Part shown: positions 8,936-17,948 of the stretch, piece by piece
Position numbering within the stretch: position 1 is the stretch's first letter
How the letters are laid out: the number at the start of each line of letters is the position of its first letter
DNA from: Mucilaginibacter sp. L3T2-6
GTDB lineage: Bacteria > Bacteroidota > Bacteroidia > Sphingobacteriales > Sphingobacteriaceae
Assembly (NCBI RefSeq): GCF_030519355.1
Contig: NZ_JAUMKC010000015.1
Location: 78,822-142,821, forward strand
Reading direction: 5' to 3'
Length of the DNA stretch: 64,000 nucleotides
Position numbers and translations under genes: made by a program
The notes under the pieces: generated by a model
What the model was told of the DNA's origin: nothing
What the model saw: only the letters and a program-made list of their open reading frames with translations
Databases searched by the model: none

Positions 8936-10048
8936 TTAATCCTTCCGGTATGTTCGCATCAGCGGCCAATTGTTCTGATTACTGCGGCGGGCAGCCGCCT
9001 GGTTGATGTCCACGGGGGATAATGTCACCATAAATTGAAGTTCGCTTTGCCCGCGTTCTATCGTCAGCAGCACCCTGTCGCCGGGCGCGTGTAAGGCCAA
9101 TATTTCCCTTAGCTGGGCGGAATTTGTGAGCAGTTGCTGATCAGCTTTCACAAGGATATCGTTTCTGCGCAAACCAGATGCCGCTGCAACTCCGTTTCTT
9201 TTCAGGCTGTCAATCAGTAACCCGCCTGTACTTGTAATGCCAATACGCGCTGCCTTTCCGGCATCCATGTCGCTGAAACTCATTTCTGCATCTGCATGCT
9301 GTACCCGGCCATACTTTGCCAGCTCCTGCCATGCTTTTTTGACGATTCCCGCCGGAACAGCGAAGGCATAGCCTGCAAAAGTACCTGTTGGAGAAAGGAT
9401 GGCTGAATTGAGGCCGATGAGCTTTCCGCTGCGGTCTACCAGGGCGCTGCCGCTCATCCCCTCGTTGGTAGCAGCGTCAGTTTGCAGATAGGAGTCTACC
9501 AGCGAAGCATTTACAGGATCATCAATACTTCTGAAACGGGCGCTTAATATCCCGGCGGTAACTGTTGAGGTCAGTTCAAGCGGGTTTCCTACCGCCAGTA
9601 CCCTGTCGCCCACCCTAACCGCACCCGGATCGCCGAACTCCAGGAAGGGAAGGCTCATGGCCCGGATTTTCAGCAACGCCAGGTCTGCCACATCATCAGT
9701 ACCCACCAGCATCGCCTTAAAGGCCCGGCGGTCGGGTAAAATAACGACAAGGCTGTCGCCCCCGGACAATACATGTGCATTGGTCATTATCTCGCCATCC
9801 GCGCTTACCAGTACACCCGATGCGCTGCCGGCAGGTAACCCCGCGCCGGGATGCGTGTTTTTTTTACCAAGCCGTGTCTCCAGCTCCGGATGTACATTAA
9901 GCAAGCTGTCGGATATAAAAGACTGCACCTGCACAACAGCCGGCAGCGCTTTAGCAGCCGCATTGCTCAAACCTGCAGGCGGCGCAGTAACCTGGGCAGA
10001 GAGCATGAAAGGGAATAAGCCGGCTATAAATAAAATATTTTTTTTCAT
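8936..10048 (-). CDS. HtrA/DegP-like periplasmic serine protease with one PDZ domain
   Basis: 370 residues from the ATG at 10048 (a GTG lies one codon earlier). A Sec signal (KKNILFIAGLFPFMLSAQ) is followed by a trypsin-like domain with His92 (TNAHVL), Asp122 (DVADLALLKI) and Ser199 in GMSGSAL, where the family norm is GNSGGPL. One PDZ domain spans about 270-345. DegP has two PDZ domains and DegS-type proteins one, so this resembles DegS in layout but is apparently secreted. It follows ftsH and the CMD-like gene on the same strand, which suggests an envelope protein-quality operon. Confidence 0.9.
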   Translation of the reverse strand: MKKNILFIAGLFPFMLSAQVTAPPAGLSNAAAKALPAVVQVQSFISDSLLNVHPELETRLGKKNTHPGAGLPAGSASGVLVSADGEIMTNAHVLSGGDSLVVILPDRRAFKAMLVGTDDVADLALLKIRAMSLPFLEFGDPGAVRVGDRVLAVGNPLELTSTVTAGILSARFRSIDDPVNASLVDSYLQTDAATNEGMSGSALVDRSGKLIGLNSAILSPTGTFAGYAFAVPAGIVKKAWQELAKYGRVQHADAEMSFSDMDAGKAARIGITSTGGLLIDSLKRNGVAAASGLRRNDILVKADQQLLTNSAQLREILALHAPGDRVLLTIERGQSELQFMVTLSPVDINQAAARRSNQNNWPLMRTYRKD

Positions 10049-10112
10049 CACTGTTTTTTTAAATACGTCTCTGCGTCGTAATATGCAGGTAACTGTTGTG
10101 CGTTATCGTTTT

Positions 10113-10427
10113 TCAGGATCTGTCGAAGGCCGCAAGGGCAACCGGCAAGCAACCGGCTACTCCATTTAGCCCGCATACAGTAACGGTAATCAATATGGTA
10201 TCTTTAATCTCATCCCGTGTAGCACCCAATGTCTTGGCCATTGCCACATGGTAAAACACCGCAGCCGGATCGTTCAGGGCCGACTTAATGCCGATATAAA
10301 CAAGTTGCTTGCTTTTGGCATCAAGCCCGGTTGTGTCTTTCAGTGCGTCTACCAAATGGTTAAAGGCTTTCGCTACCCCCGGAGCTTCTTTTTCAAATAT
10401 TTGCAGAGGGTTCTGTTGCTGGTTCAT
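10113..10427 (-). CDS. Carboxymuconolactone decarboxylase-like (AhpD-fold) small protein
   Basis: 104 residues resembling PF02627. The helical core with KQLVYIGIKSALN, FYHVAMAKTLGATRDEI and ILITVTVCGLNGV is typical. The family's redox CxxC before the His is replaced by AAVF, so AhpD-type disulfide chemistry is unlikely; the two remaining cysteines are near the C-terminus. The start codon lies 35 bp inside the end of ftsH, in another frame, which implies translational coupling. A role as a small oxidoreductase or structural partner is possible but unproven. Confidence 0.85.
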   Translation of the reverse strand: MNQQQNPLQIFEKEAPGVAKAFNHLVDALKDTTGLDAKSKQLVYIGIKSALNDPAAVFYHVAMAKTLGATRDEIKDTILITVTVCGLNGVAGCLPVALAAFDRS

Positions 10428-12372
10428 ACAATTCCTGTTTTACGGTTGTCAATTGAACTTTTCCGGCCTCCAGTGCGGGTCGTTTGCCAAGGATGTCTTC
10501 CAGCTGGTCTTTTTCTATTACCTCCTGTTTCAACAGGCATTCAGCCAGCTTTTCCAATGCACCCCGGTTTTCCGCCAGCAGCGCTTTTGCTGCCGAATAA
10601 GCGTCTGCCACCAGCGCGCGAATCTGCTTATCGATAAGTTCGCCCGTTGCATCGCTGTAGGGCTTCTGAATAGCGGTTTCACGCTGCCCGGTTGAATCAT
10701 AATAACTCACGGGGCCAATCTTTTTATCGAATCCATAGTAAACAACCATGGTGTAGGCTTCCTGCGTTACTTTTTCCAGATCATCAAGGGCGCCGGAAGA
10801 CACCTCACCGAAAACCAGTTCTTCGGCAGCCCGGCCGGCAAGCGTAGCGCATAGGTGATCGCGGAATGCACTTTCATTGCGTAATTGCTTTTCTTCAGGC
10901 AGATACCACGCTGCGCCTAACGATTTTCCGCGCGGTACGATAGATACTTTAACCAACGCATCTACCCCCGGCAGCAGCCAGCTTACTACGGCGTGGCCGG
11001 CCTCGTGATAGGCTATAACACGCTTTTCTTCCGCCGAAATGATCTTGCTTTTCTTTTCCAGCCCGGCTACAACCCGGTCAATGGCTTCTGAAAAGTCGCT
11101 TTTTACTATTGCCGTTGCCTTTCTGCGGGCGGCAATTAATGCAGCTTCGTTGCAGATATTAGCGATATCAGCCCCAGAAAAGCCAGGGGTTTCGGCCGCT
11201 AATAAGGCTACATCGATAGTCTTATCCAGTTTAAGGCCCTGCATATGAACACTAAAAATAGCTGCCCGCTCCGACCTGTTAGGCAATTCAAGGTAAATAT
11301 GCCGGTCAAACCGCCCCGGACGTACCAGGGCTGTATCCAGCATATCGGCCCGGTTGGTAGCGGCCAATACTATTACGCCGGTATTGGTACCAAAGCCGTC
11401 CATCTCGGTCAATAATTGATTTAAAGTGCTTTCCCGTTCATCATTCCCGCTGTTTAAGAAAGCGCCGCGGCCCCGGGTCCGCCCGATTGCGTCTATCTCA
11501 TCAATAAATATGATACAGGGCACCTTTTCTTTGGCCTGCTGGAACAGGTCGCGTACACGGGAGGCGCCAACCCCTACAAACATTTCAACAAAGGCCGAAC
11601 CTGAAATAGAGAAAAAAGGTACCTGCGCTTCCCCGGCAACGGCTTTTGCCAGTAAAGTTTTCCCGGTACCGGGCGGGCCGATCAAAATCACGCCTTTTGG
11701 TATTTTAGCTCCCAGCCTGGTGAATGTATCCGGTTTTTTCAGAAAATCAACAATTTCCAGCACCTCCGCCTTCGCTTCTTCCAAACCTGCCACGTCGGCA
11801 AAGGTTACCGTGCTGTGTTCCTTCTCGATTAGTGTAGCGTTAGACCGCCCAAAACTGAAGACAGATTTACCGCCTTCACCCGGGAACCTCCGGAGAAGGA
11901 AGCCCATAACGAAATATATAATGGCAAAAGTAAGTATCCAACCTAAAATGCCCCGCCACCAGCTCGATTCTTCAGTATAGCTTACCGGAACTCTGTCGTT
12001 CATGGGTATGTTTTTCTCGGCTTCGTCAAGGTTCCGTTCAAAACCTTCTATTGACCCAATGGTAAACATATATTGTGGCCCTCCATCAGCCCGGCTGAAT
12101 GCGGGCTTAAAGGCGGTGTCGGTCGCAAACGACTTTTTGATGTAAACTTCAACCCTCTCTTTATTTATCACCTGCAGTTTTGCAGCCGCTTTCCGGCTTA
12201 ATATTTTTACCGCAAATTGCTGCCAGGTAATCTCGGTAACACCGCCGGAACCGGTTAGCAGTGGCGAAAGGACAAGGTACAGCAGCATGCCGCCATATAT
12301 CCACAGCCAGGCCCACCGAAAAGTCCGCTTACCGCTTTTACCTTTCGGAGCCGGGTTTTGTTCTTTTTTCAT
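10393..12372 (-). CDS. ftsH: ATP-dependent zinc metalloprotease FtsH
   Basis: 659 residues, normal FtsH length. N-terminal membrane helix about 22-38, a periplasmic domain, and a second helix about 142-160. The AAA+ domain has Walker A GPPGTGKT (232-239), Walker B IIFIDE (287-292) and the SRH region with NRADMLD and RPGRFDR. The zinc protease site HEAGH is at 456-460. It degrades misfolded membrane proteins and some regulators. Its setting among stress genes and the operator pair 36 bp upstream suggest an inducible copy additional to a housekeeping one; that is inference, as the rest of the genome is not visible. Confidence 0.97.
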   Translation of the reverse strand: MKKEQNPAPKGKSGKRTFRWAWLWIYGGMLLYLVLSPLLTGSGGVTEITWQQFAVKILSRKAAAKLQVINKERVEVYIKKSFATDTAFKPAFSRADGGPQYMFTIGSIEGFERNLDEAEKNIPMNDRVPVSYTEESSWWRGILGWILTFAIIYFVMGFLLRRFPGEGGKSVFSFGRSNATLIEKEHSTVTFADVAGLEEAKAEVLEIVDFLKKPDTFTRLGAKIPKGVILIGPPGTGKTLLAKAVAGEAQVPFFSISGSAFVEMFVGVGASRVRDLFQQAKEKVPCIIFIDEIDAIGRTRGRGAFLNSGNDERESTLNQLLTEMDGFGTNTGVIVLAATNRADMLDTALVRPGRFDRHIYLELPNRSERAAIFSVHMQGLKLDKTIDVALLAAETPGFSGADIANICNEAALIAARRKATAIVKSDFSEAIDRVVAGLEKKSKIISAEEKRVIAYHEAGHAVVSWLLPGVDALVKVSIVPRGKSLGAAWYLPEEKQLRNESAFRDHLCATLAGRAAEELVFGEVSSGALDDLEKVTQEAYTMVVYYGFDKKIGPVSYYDSTGQRETAIQKPYSDATGELIDKQIRALVADAYSAAKALLAENRGALEKLAECLLKQEVIEKDQLEDILGKRPALEAGKVQLTTVKQELYEPATEPSANI

Positions 12373-12407
12373 AACATTAAATCTCCGAAGGGCGGCGTAA
12401 TTATAAA

Positions 12408-12443
12408 ATGACGCAGGTCAAAGGCATGACTGACCGCCATCAT
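12408..12443. promoter_or_regulatory. Tandem operator pair upstream of ftsH and divergent genes
   Basis: ATGAC-GCAG-GTCAA (12408-12421) and CTGAC-CGCC-ATCAT (12430-12443) start 22 bp apart, with 9 and 8 of 10 consensus positions. The pair lies between ftsH (start 12372) and the divergent small gene at 12494, so it may drive both transcripts. Confidence 0.65.
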
Positions 12444-12493
12444 AGGCCCGCCGGCATGGCATGCGTTAATTTGTTCCGTTAAAACAACCAGCC

Positions 12494-12703
12494 ATGTACA
12501 AAGGCAACAAAAGGGGCAAAGCTGAGCCGGAAACACCTGCCGGAACAGAAACGCCCCCGGCAATTTTACCTCCTGCCGAAGCAGGTAAACCGGCCATACC
12601 GGAAGATCAGCCAACCCAACCGGAAGAGGTGCCTCACCGCGTATCACCTTATGACTTCCCGCCACCGGGCGAAGGATTCTTCCCTGAAATATTTTCTGAT
12701 TAA
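12494..12703 (+). CDS. Small proline- and glutamate-rich protein
   Basis: 69 residues, low complexity, rich in Pro, Glu and Ala, with no signal peptide or membrane segment, and predicted disordered. I do not recognise it. It is likely a real gene because it starts 51 bp after the operator pair, fills the gap between divergent promoters, and stops 10 bp before the next start codon on the same strand. The C-terminal FPPPGEGFFPEIF stretch looks non-random. It may be a small stress-induced protein. Confidence 0.55.
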   Translation: MYKGNKRGKAEPETPAGTETPPAILPPAEAGKPAIPEDQPTQPEEVPHRVSPYDFPPPGEGFFPEIFSD

Positions 12704-12713
12704 TCATCTTTTT

Positions 12714-13214
12714 ATGTTAGGAGAATTAAATGATAACCTGATCGAGGAATTGCTCAAAAGTCAGCTGCTTGGCCGCATCGGCTGCCATGCTGATGGAACT
12801 ACCTATATCGTACCAGTGCACTATTTATATGAGCCGCCTTATGTTTATGCACATTCGGCACACGGAATGAAAATAGACCTGATGAGGAAAAATCCGGAGG
12901 TATGTTTTGAAGTTGACCAGGTTGAAAATTTTTTTAACTGGCGAAGCGCGGTCTGCTGGGGCACATTCGAGGAAATTACCGGAGTTAAGGAGTCGCAAAA
13001 AGCCATGGAGAAAATCATCGGCAAGATTGAACCTTATTTGTCAATAACTGCTGATGCGCACCCCTCGCACGGCATTGCCGATATGGCCAGCGAGATTGGA
13101 ACTGACAAGGAACTGGTGCTTTACCGGATTAAACTACACAAAAGGACCGGCAGATTTGAGAAAAGGGACCTACCGGCAGCCCAAAACTCAACGACTATGA
13201 AATTAAAGCCATGA
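12714..13214 (+). CDS. Pyridoxamine 5'-phosphate oxidase-like flavin-binding protein
   Basis: 166 residues from the ATG at 12714 (an upstream in-frame ATG at 12651 would overlap the preceding small gene). It has the split-barrel FMN-binding pattern of the Pyridox_ox_2 / nitroimidazole-reductase-like family: LLKSQLLGRIGCHADGTTYI, PVHYLYEPPYVYAH, then KIDLMRKNPEVCFEVDQV and WRSAVCWGTFEEI. Such proteins bind FMN or F420 and reduce small molecules; the substrate is not evident. It overlaps the next gene by 4 bp (ATGA), so they are co-translated. Confidence 0.85.
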   Translation: MLGELNDNLIEELLKSQLLGRIGCHADGTTYIVPVHYLYEPPYVYAHSAHGMKIDLMRKNPEVCFEVDQVENFFNWRSAVCWGTFEEITGVKESQKAMEKIIGKIEPYLSITADAHPSHGIADMASEIGTDKELVLYRIKLHKRTGRFEKRDLPAAQNSTTMKLKP

Positions 13215-13639
13215 AAGATGTACGAACTGGTGATGAGTTTAAAAAAGATCTGCAGGAATTGTACATACTAACAAGGCATTGGTCGGCCGATCTGGGTTTT
13301 CTGGAAGAAGAATTACATTTTTTTAAAAACATTCTTCATAAGTATAATTCCAGCTTAGTTAACCGGCAACTGCCACAAGACATTGTTTTCGAACAGAAGG
13401 TTTTTGAGTTGGAGGACGACCTGGCAAGCATTCGTGCCAGAATACCAGCTTTTCTAAGCCTGCTGGCTCCTTTTGTTGAAAACCTGGAAAAGCCCATAGA
13501 CGTGGCTTTTCCGGAAAAGTATAATATATTGCGTACCGAATTGCATTCGCTTTTTACCGCGGTCAGGATGACCAAAAAAGAAATTTTTGCTCACATTGAA
13601 GCCTTCATTTTCCGGGAAAAACAAAAAACGGATGAGTAA
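13211..13639 (+). CDS. Uncharacterised helical protein, related to the gene at 21468-21884
   Basis: 142 residues, almost entirely amphipathic helix with no signal peptide or membrane segment. An N-terminal pattern RHWSADLGFLEEELHFF matches RWLADMEFFRIEAQFL in the 138-residue protein encoded at 21468-21884. The matched pattern is an aromatic-rich RxWxAD-x-x-F block followed by a heptad-like acidic helix. I do not recognise a named family. It overlaps the flavin-binding protein gene by an ATGA junction. Both relatives sit downstream of stress-type operator dyads, so a stress role such as a small adaptor or chaperone is a guess. Confidence 0.75.
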   Translation: MKDVRTGDEFKKDLQELYILTRHWSADLGFLEEELHFFKNILHKYNSSLVNRQLPQDIVFEQKVFELEDDLASIRARIPAFLSLLAPFVENLEKPIDVAFPEKYNILRTELHSLFTAVRMTKKEIFAHIEAFIFREKQKTDE

Positions 13640-13692
13640 CCACCCGCCCCTTCATTAAACTGATAATTCTTTTAATTAAGACCCCGGTTAGG

Positions 13693-14556
13693 CTACTGCA
13701 CTTCAATACCGGCAGGAATAATCATCACAGGAAATTCTTGTTTTTCGAGCAAAGACTTAGCCTGGGTACTGTTGAAGAGCCTGCTTAACAGGCTATGTTT
13801 ATCATGCACCAGCACCAGCAGGTCCGCACCATGCTGTTCGCAGAACTGGTTTAAACGATTAGCCAGGTCTTTCCCTGTAATATGCTGATAGGTAATATCA
13901 GGATAGTTAAATTTAGCAACGTGCTTTTCAAACACTATGCGTTGTCCTTCGTCAGCACCTTCCTTACCCCAAAGTTTTACGTTTACAATCTCGATCTTAA
14001 AATTAAATAGGCGCCCTAACCTGGTGAGATAATGTACGGCATTGATGTCAGGGCTATCCAAATCTGTTGCAATGGTTACCTTTTTTATTTGTTTAAGCGG
14101 ATGTTTTTCAGGTATAACTAAAACGGGCCTGTTAGTATGGTTTATAACCGATAAAGTATCGCTGCCCATCAGAATATGATCCCAGGTGCTGCCGGTACGG
14201 GCGCCCATCACGATCATTTCAACAGATTCCTTACTGATTAAATCTTTAACCTGCGAACCTAAATCGCCCATGCCTTGCCTGCAATCGATACTTGCATGAT
14301 GATCGCCTGCCGGCAGGCTTTCAACCAGCGGTTCAAGCTGTTCCTTCAAAAAATTCAGTTTTTCCTTCCCTTCATCGGCCCATATTAATTCTTCTACCGA
14401 CCATGGGCTGCCGCCGTACTCCGGCAATACAGGCTGACTGATAAAAGTGTTGAACAAAATAAGATTAGCCCTTAATTTGCCGCTAAGCATGATCGCGGCT
14501 TCTGCCGCCAAACGAGACTGATCGCTAAGATCAGTAAGTGCAATAATTTTTTTCAT
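13693..14556 (-). CDS. Two-domain universal stress protein
   Basis: 287 residues. The first domain starts MKKIIALTDLSDQSRLAAEA, carries VVMGARTG-like sequence (read here as IVMGARTGSTWDH) then MGSDT, and ends PVLVIPEK. The second starts VTIATDLDSPDINAVHYL. It closely resembles the protein encoded at 7206-8057, including TRLGRLFNFKIEIVNV and HDKHSLLSRLF, so the two are paralogues. It is second in a two-gene operon, 5 bp after the 14562-15419 gene. Confidence 0.92.
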   Translation of the reverse strand: MKKIIALTDLSDQSRLAAEAAIMLSGKLRANLILFNTFISQPVLPEYGGSPWSVEELIWADEGKEKLNFLKEQLEPLVESLPAGDHHASIDCRQGMGDLGSQVKDLISKESVEMIVMGARTGSTWDHILMGSDTLSVINHTNRPVLVIPEKHPLKQIKKVTIATDLDSPDINAVHYLTRLGRLFNFKIEIVNVKLWGKEGADEGQRIVFEKHVAKFNYPDITYQHITGKDLANRLNQFCEQHGADLLVLVHDKHSLLSRLFNSTQAKSLLEKQEFPVMIIPAGIEVQ

Positions 14557-14561
14557 AATTT

Positions 14562-15419
14562 TTATTTAACCGGTTTAAATACCAACAATGGCACGGTTAA
14601 TTGCCGGGCGGCTTTTTGTGTAAAACTGCCTTTGAACAATTGTTCAAAAAAGCCGTGCTCCCGGTGTACCATCGCGAGCATGTCTATCTTGATATCGCGA
14701 ACCAACCAGCCTAAACCATCTTCTACATCTTTGCTGCTTACCACGGCAAAGCTTATTTTAGCGTAATCTAAATCTTTAATCAGCTTATCAGCCAATTGCT
14801 TGCCTTTTAACATATAGCCGGGAGTGTCTGAGCGCTGATCGACATGCGCCAGGATTAATTCAGCCTTTAAGGCCTTTGCGAGCTCTGCCAATTCTTCAAT
14901 TATTTTCACATCTTTCTCGGGCTCAGTAAAATCGCAGGCAAAGGCGATCTTATCAATCTTGCCGGCAACGGTTCCGGCAGGAACGAGCAATAAGGGCCGA
15001 ACCGAATCCTCTATCATCTTACGGCTATGATTGCCCATTATTAATGTATCCAGTTTATCATTCCCGTGTATTCCTATTACAATCAGGTCTGCCTTATTAA
15101 CTGCTGCCGCCTCGTTCAGTACATCGGTTACTAATCCCGCATCCTGAATGCAACTAACTTCCGGCTGATAAGCATCCGGCTCGCCTTTTGCAATCAGGCC
15201 TTGCGTAAGCTTAGCCAGCTCTTCATTGGCATCAGCCGAAAAATCATCGTAAACGTCAGCAGGCCATACTGCTATCCCGGTTTGTGGTATCTCGGCGGTA
15301 AGATTCATTACGTAACACAATAATACCTTTGCTTTGAGTTGCTGCGCCAGGTGATATCCATACGTTGCCGCGTGGTGCGCATTGACGGAAAAATCTGTAG
15401 CGATCAGGATCGTATTCAT
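14562..15419 (-). CDS. Two-domain universal stress protein
   Basis: 285 residues, starting MNTILIATDFSVNAHHAATY. The first domain has IVIGIHGNDKLDTLIMGNHS, which fits the G-2x-G-9x-G(S/T/N) ATP-binding loop, followed by RPLLLVPAG. The second domain begins IAFACDFTEPEKD and ends PLLVFKPVK. It is the first gene of a Usp pair and has a tandem operator pair 46-81 bp upstream. Confidence 0.92.
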   Translation of the reverse strand: MNTILIATDFSVNAHHAATYGYHLAQQLKAKVLLCYVMNLTAEIPQTGIAVWPADVYDDFSADANEELAKLTQGLIAKGEPDAYQPEVSCIQDAGLVTDVLNEAAAVNKADLIVIGIHGNDKLDTLIMGNHSRKMIEDSVRPLLLVPAGTVAGKIDKIAFACDFTEPEKDVKIIEELAELAKALKAELILAHVDQRSDTPGYMLKGKQLADKLIKDLDYAKISFAVVSSKDVEDGLGWLVRDIKIDMLAMVHREHGFFEQLFKGSFTQKAARQLTVPLLVFKPVK

Positions 15420-15464
15420 CGTAGTAATTTTGGTTAAAGTTCGTTAGCAGACAAACAGTCAGCC

Positions 15465-15500
15465 ATGCCTGCGGTCAGCCGCTTGTGTGATTTTCATCAT
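15465..15500 (-). promoter_or_regulatory. Tandem operator pair upstream of Usp operon
   Basis: ATGCC-TGCG-GTCAG (15465-15478) and GTGAT-TTTC-ATCAT (15487-15500) begin 22 bp apart. Each is somewhat degenerate but the register is exact. The proximal centre lies about 53 bp from the Usp start at 15419. Confidence 0.5.
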
Positions 15501-15560
15501 TTTATGAGCTTATCACCGCAGCAAATTGTAATTATTGTTGGCTGATTAAGTTTGCCGCAG

Positions 15561-16400
15561 CTATCGGTGATGCGCGATGAATACCGGGGTGTTCAGCACG
15601 CCGATCAGTTTGTCGGCCATGCTGGATTTAAACATACGGGAAACTGCGCCCCTGTTATATGCACCCATAACTACTAAAGTATTGGGCGATGTTTTTTGAA
15701 GGTGCATTATCAGCGCCTGCTCTGTCTCGCCCGTCAACGTGGTATAAATAGCTTCAGGATAATGGCAACGGATAAATTCTTTAATAAGCACATCGTCGGG
15801 CAAACTGCCCGGCGATGCAGGCCCGGCCGCATATACAATTTCTGTGGGAAGATTGCGCAAAAAAGGCATCAGGTAATTAAACATCTTAACAGCAAAAACC
15901 GAGGACGGGTGGCCATCATACAACACTACAACGCGTTCAATGGCATGATATGCTTGCGGCACCACAAGCACGGGGCATGAGGCATCGGCAAGTAATTCTC
16001 TGACAAATGGCGTTGGGGTATGCGTCTGGTAGCGGCTCATTGCCTCCGCGGCGCCGATGATCACCAGGTCGCTGTAAATGCTTTCCTTCAGCAGATCGTC
16101 AATAGCAAACTGATCATCCAGGTGCACTGTATTGCTAATTCCTGCTGTTTTGCAACTCTTTTTAAACAGTTTAACTGCTTGTTCGCGGGTTGCTTCATCC
16201 TTTTCCAACAGGCGATTTAACTTGGTTTTAGATATCCCCTGCGACCCAATCATATCATAAAGGTTGAAACTGTGGTAAAGAATATCTGTCAGGAAAACAC
16301 CGGATAGTAACGCGTGACTTTGAGCGGACAAATTAGTGGCGTACTCAAGCGTAGCTTCGGAGAATTTTAAGCCATCGAAGGCCGCACTTATTTTTTTCAT
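15561..16400 (-). CDS. Two-domain universal stress protein
   Basis: 279 residues from the ATG at 16400 (MKKISAAFDGLKFSEATLEY); a start 21 bp upstream is possible but adds residues before the beta1 strand. The nucleotide loop in domain one is poor (IIGAAEAMSRYQTHTPTPF) although PVLVVPQ is kept, so ATP binding is doubtful. Domain two (from about 142, VVVLYDGHPSS) ends TPVFIAHHR. It is transcribed alone from an operator pair 49-84 bp upstream. Confidence 0.88.
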   Translation of the reverse strand: MKKISAAFDGLKFSEATLEYATNLSAQSHALLSGVFLTDILYHSFNLYDMIGSQGISKTKLNRLLEKDEATREQAVKLFKKSCKTAGISNTVHLDDQFAIDDLLKESIYSDLVIIGAAEAMSRYQTHTPTPFVRELLADASCPVLVVPQAYHAIERVVVLYDGHPSSVFAVKMFNYLMPFLRNLPTEIVYAAGPASPGSLPDDVLIKEFIRCHYPEAIYTTLTGETEQALIMHLQKTSPNTLVVMGAYNRGAVSRMFKSSMADKLIGVLNTPVFIAHHR

Positions 16401-16448
16401 AATGCCGGAATTATCAAACAAAGATAGACCGGGACCTCACCCTGCTAC

Positions 16449-16484
16449 ATGACTATAGTCACACCGGTTAATGACGGGCATCAT
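16449..16484 (-). promoter_or_regulatory. Tandem operator pair upstream of Usp gene
   Basis: ATGAC-TATA-GTCAC (16449-16462) and ATGAC-GGGC-ATCAT (16471-16484) start exactly 22 bp apart, each with 9 of 10 consensus positions. The first contains a perfect 12-bp palindrome. The proximal centre is about 55 bp from the start codon at 16400. The pair lies just past the stop of the DUF3943 gene. Confidence 0.7.
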
Positions 16485-16495
16485 AAGCTATCAGG

Positions 16496-17887
16496 TCAGT
16501 TAAAGTTAGCATTATACCTTAGTGAGACCCTTACATAGGGATATTTTGCCATAACATCATTAAAATTTTTGTAAAAGCCGTGCAGGTAAAAATAACCGGG
16601 CTCGGCACACACCGAAAGATGATCTGCAAAGTGGTATCCAAACTCGCTGGTTACCGCCTGCAGGGCATAGTGCGACTCATTACCGTTAATGGTTTTTAAC
16701 AGGCCACCCCGGTAGTTTAACCGGTAAAACAATTTATCAAAAAGGGTGATATTGACATTTACATATATACCGCCCCCGGCTGTGTAATCATAATTGCGGC
16801 CTTTGAAGAGATATTGATCAGGCACCGCAGCCAACAGCACCGGCCCAAACCCGGCTGAAGATACGATGCGGCTCTTGCCAATCAGGCTGAACTCTGAAAA
16901 TAAATTGAATTTTACACTTTGCGCACTGTAAAAGAAAGCTTCATTATGGATATAATCGTAATTTGCGGACAATGTTGCCAAATGCCGCGATGTGCCGGAA
17001 TGCTGTATCTGCCAGCCTGCCAGTGAACCATAAACGCTTATCATATTTATTTTTGAGCTGTCGTCGCTCCCGAACTCTGCGTTAACCGATATGTTACTGA
17101 AAGGTGTCCCGTAGTTTTCAAAGGGCGTGCCGTAAAGCAGTCTTATATGTCCGTACGCGGCGATCCTTCCATGATGATCAACATTAAATCTCCGCGCCCC
17201 TATATCAAATTCGGCGCTTACATAGGTTGAATCCCGCTCGCGTGAATTACGGTCAACTTTACCCCACTTACCGTCCAAAATCCTGTTAAGTCCATTCATC
17301 GGGTTAATAATTAACGAAAGCACTTCGCTAAACTGTCGTTTAAATCCGCGGGTGTGGTTGTTCACAATCTGATTAGACAGGCGGTAGGTCATTTCCCCCA
17401 GTACGATCCCTCCAAAAGTGGTGTTGATAAAGTCGTTAGGCGAGGGATATTGCTTTTCGGCAACTGTTTCCCAAATATAGCTCCCGGCCAATGTGGCGGG
17501 CGCCGATTGCCAAAAAGAATATCCGTTGGCACGAAAGGCGCTAAAATAAAGGCTGCCGTGGTAAGGGTGCGCAAATTGATTAGTACCGAAAGGATCATCA
17601 TCCCACGACCAGTTGGAAGGCTTGAGGTTATGACCAACGGTACTGAAAGATATCTGCGCGAAATCAACATTCCGGATGTAGCGGTCTACTGCGAATGGAA
17701 CTAATTCTGCCAATCCCCATTGAAATGCCGCACGCTTAAAGCGGTGGCGGCTTGTTGTATCCGGCGCTGACAATAACGGCGAAGCTCTTGATGCGGTGTC
17801 GGCAGGAGGGCTCGACTGGGCTAAGCTGTAATGGCCAAAAGCAATCAGAGCCAGCAATAGGTAAAGGCGCCTCATAGCGATAATCAT
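16496..17887 (-). CDS. DUF3943 outer-membrane-associated protein
   Basis: 463 residues (459 if the ATG at 17875 is used). A signal peptide (MRRLYLLLALIAFGHYSLAQ) comes first. The central block has FAHPYHGSLYF, FRANGYSFWQSA, SYIWETVAEKQYPSPNDFI and TTFGGIVLGEMTYR, which is the DUF3943 signature as I know it. The C-terminal half alternates aromatic beta strands and ends in YVRVSLRYNANFN, as expected for an outer-membrane barrel. Function is unknown. A strong hairpin separates it from the BON gene, so it probably has its own promoter. Confidence 0.85.
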   Translation of the reverse strand: MIIAMRRLYLLLALIAFGHYSLAQSSPPADTASRASPLLSAPDTTSRHRFKRAAFQWGLAELVPFAVDRYIRNVDFAQISFSTVGHNLKPSNWSWDDDPFGTNQFAHPYHGSLYFSAFRANGYSFWQSAPATLAGSYIWETVAEKQYPSPNDFINTTFGGIVLGEMTYRLSNQIVNNHTRGFKRQFSEVLSLIINPMNGLNRILDGKWGKVDRNSRERDSTYVSAEFDIGARRFNVDHHGRIAAYGHIRLLYGTPFENYGTPFSNISVNAEFGSDDSSKINMISVYGSLAGWQIQHSGTSRHLATLSANYDYIHNEAFFYSAQSVKFNLFSEFSLIGKSRIVSSAGFGPVLLAAVPDQYLFKGRNYDYTAGGGIYVNVNITLFDKLFYRLNYRGGLLKTINGNESHYALQAVTSEFGYHFADHLSVCAEPGYFYLHGFYKNFNDVMAKYPYVRVSLRYNANFN

Positions 17888-17902
17888 GTCAATAAAAATT
17901 GC

Positions 17903-17932
17903 AAAGCGCGGGCCTGCAGTGGCCCGCGCTTT
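17903..17932 (-). terminator. Rho-independent terminator after the BON gene
   Basis: A perfect 12-bp GC-rich stem (arms 17903-17914 and 17921-17932) with a 6-nt loop is followed on the minus strand by a T-rich run. It stands 17 bp past the BON stop codon and before the DUF3943 start, so the two genes are separate transcripts. Confidence 0.85.
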
Positions 17933-17948
17933 GGGAAAGGATTACCTT

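Noticed and set aside
11426..11980. 184-codon plus-strand frame opposite ftsH
   Set aside because: Its translation mirrors the conserved AAA+ motifs of FtsH on the other strand; a shadow frame.
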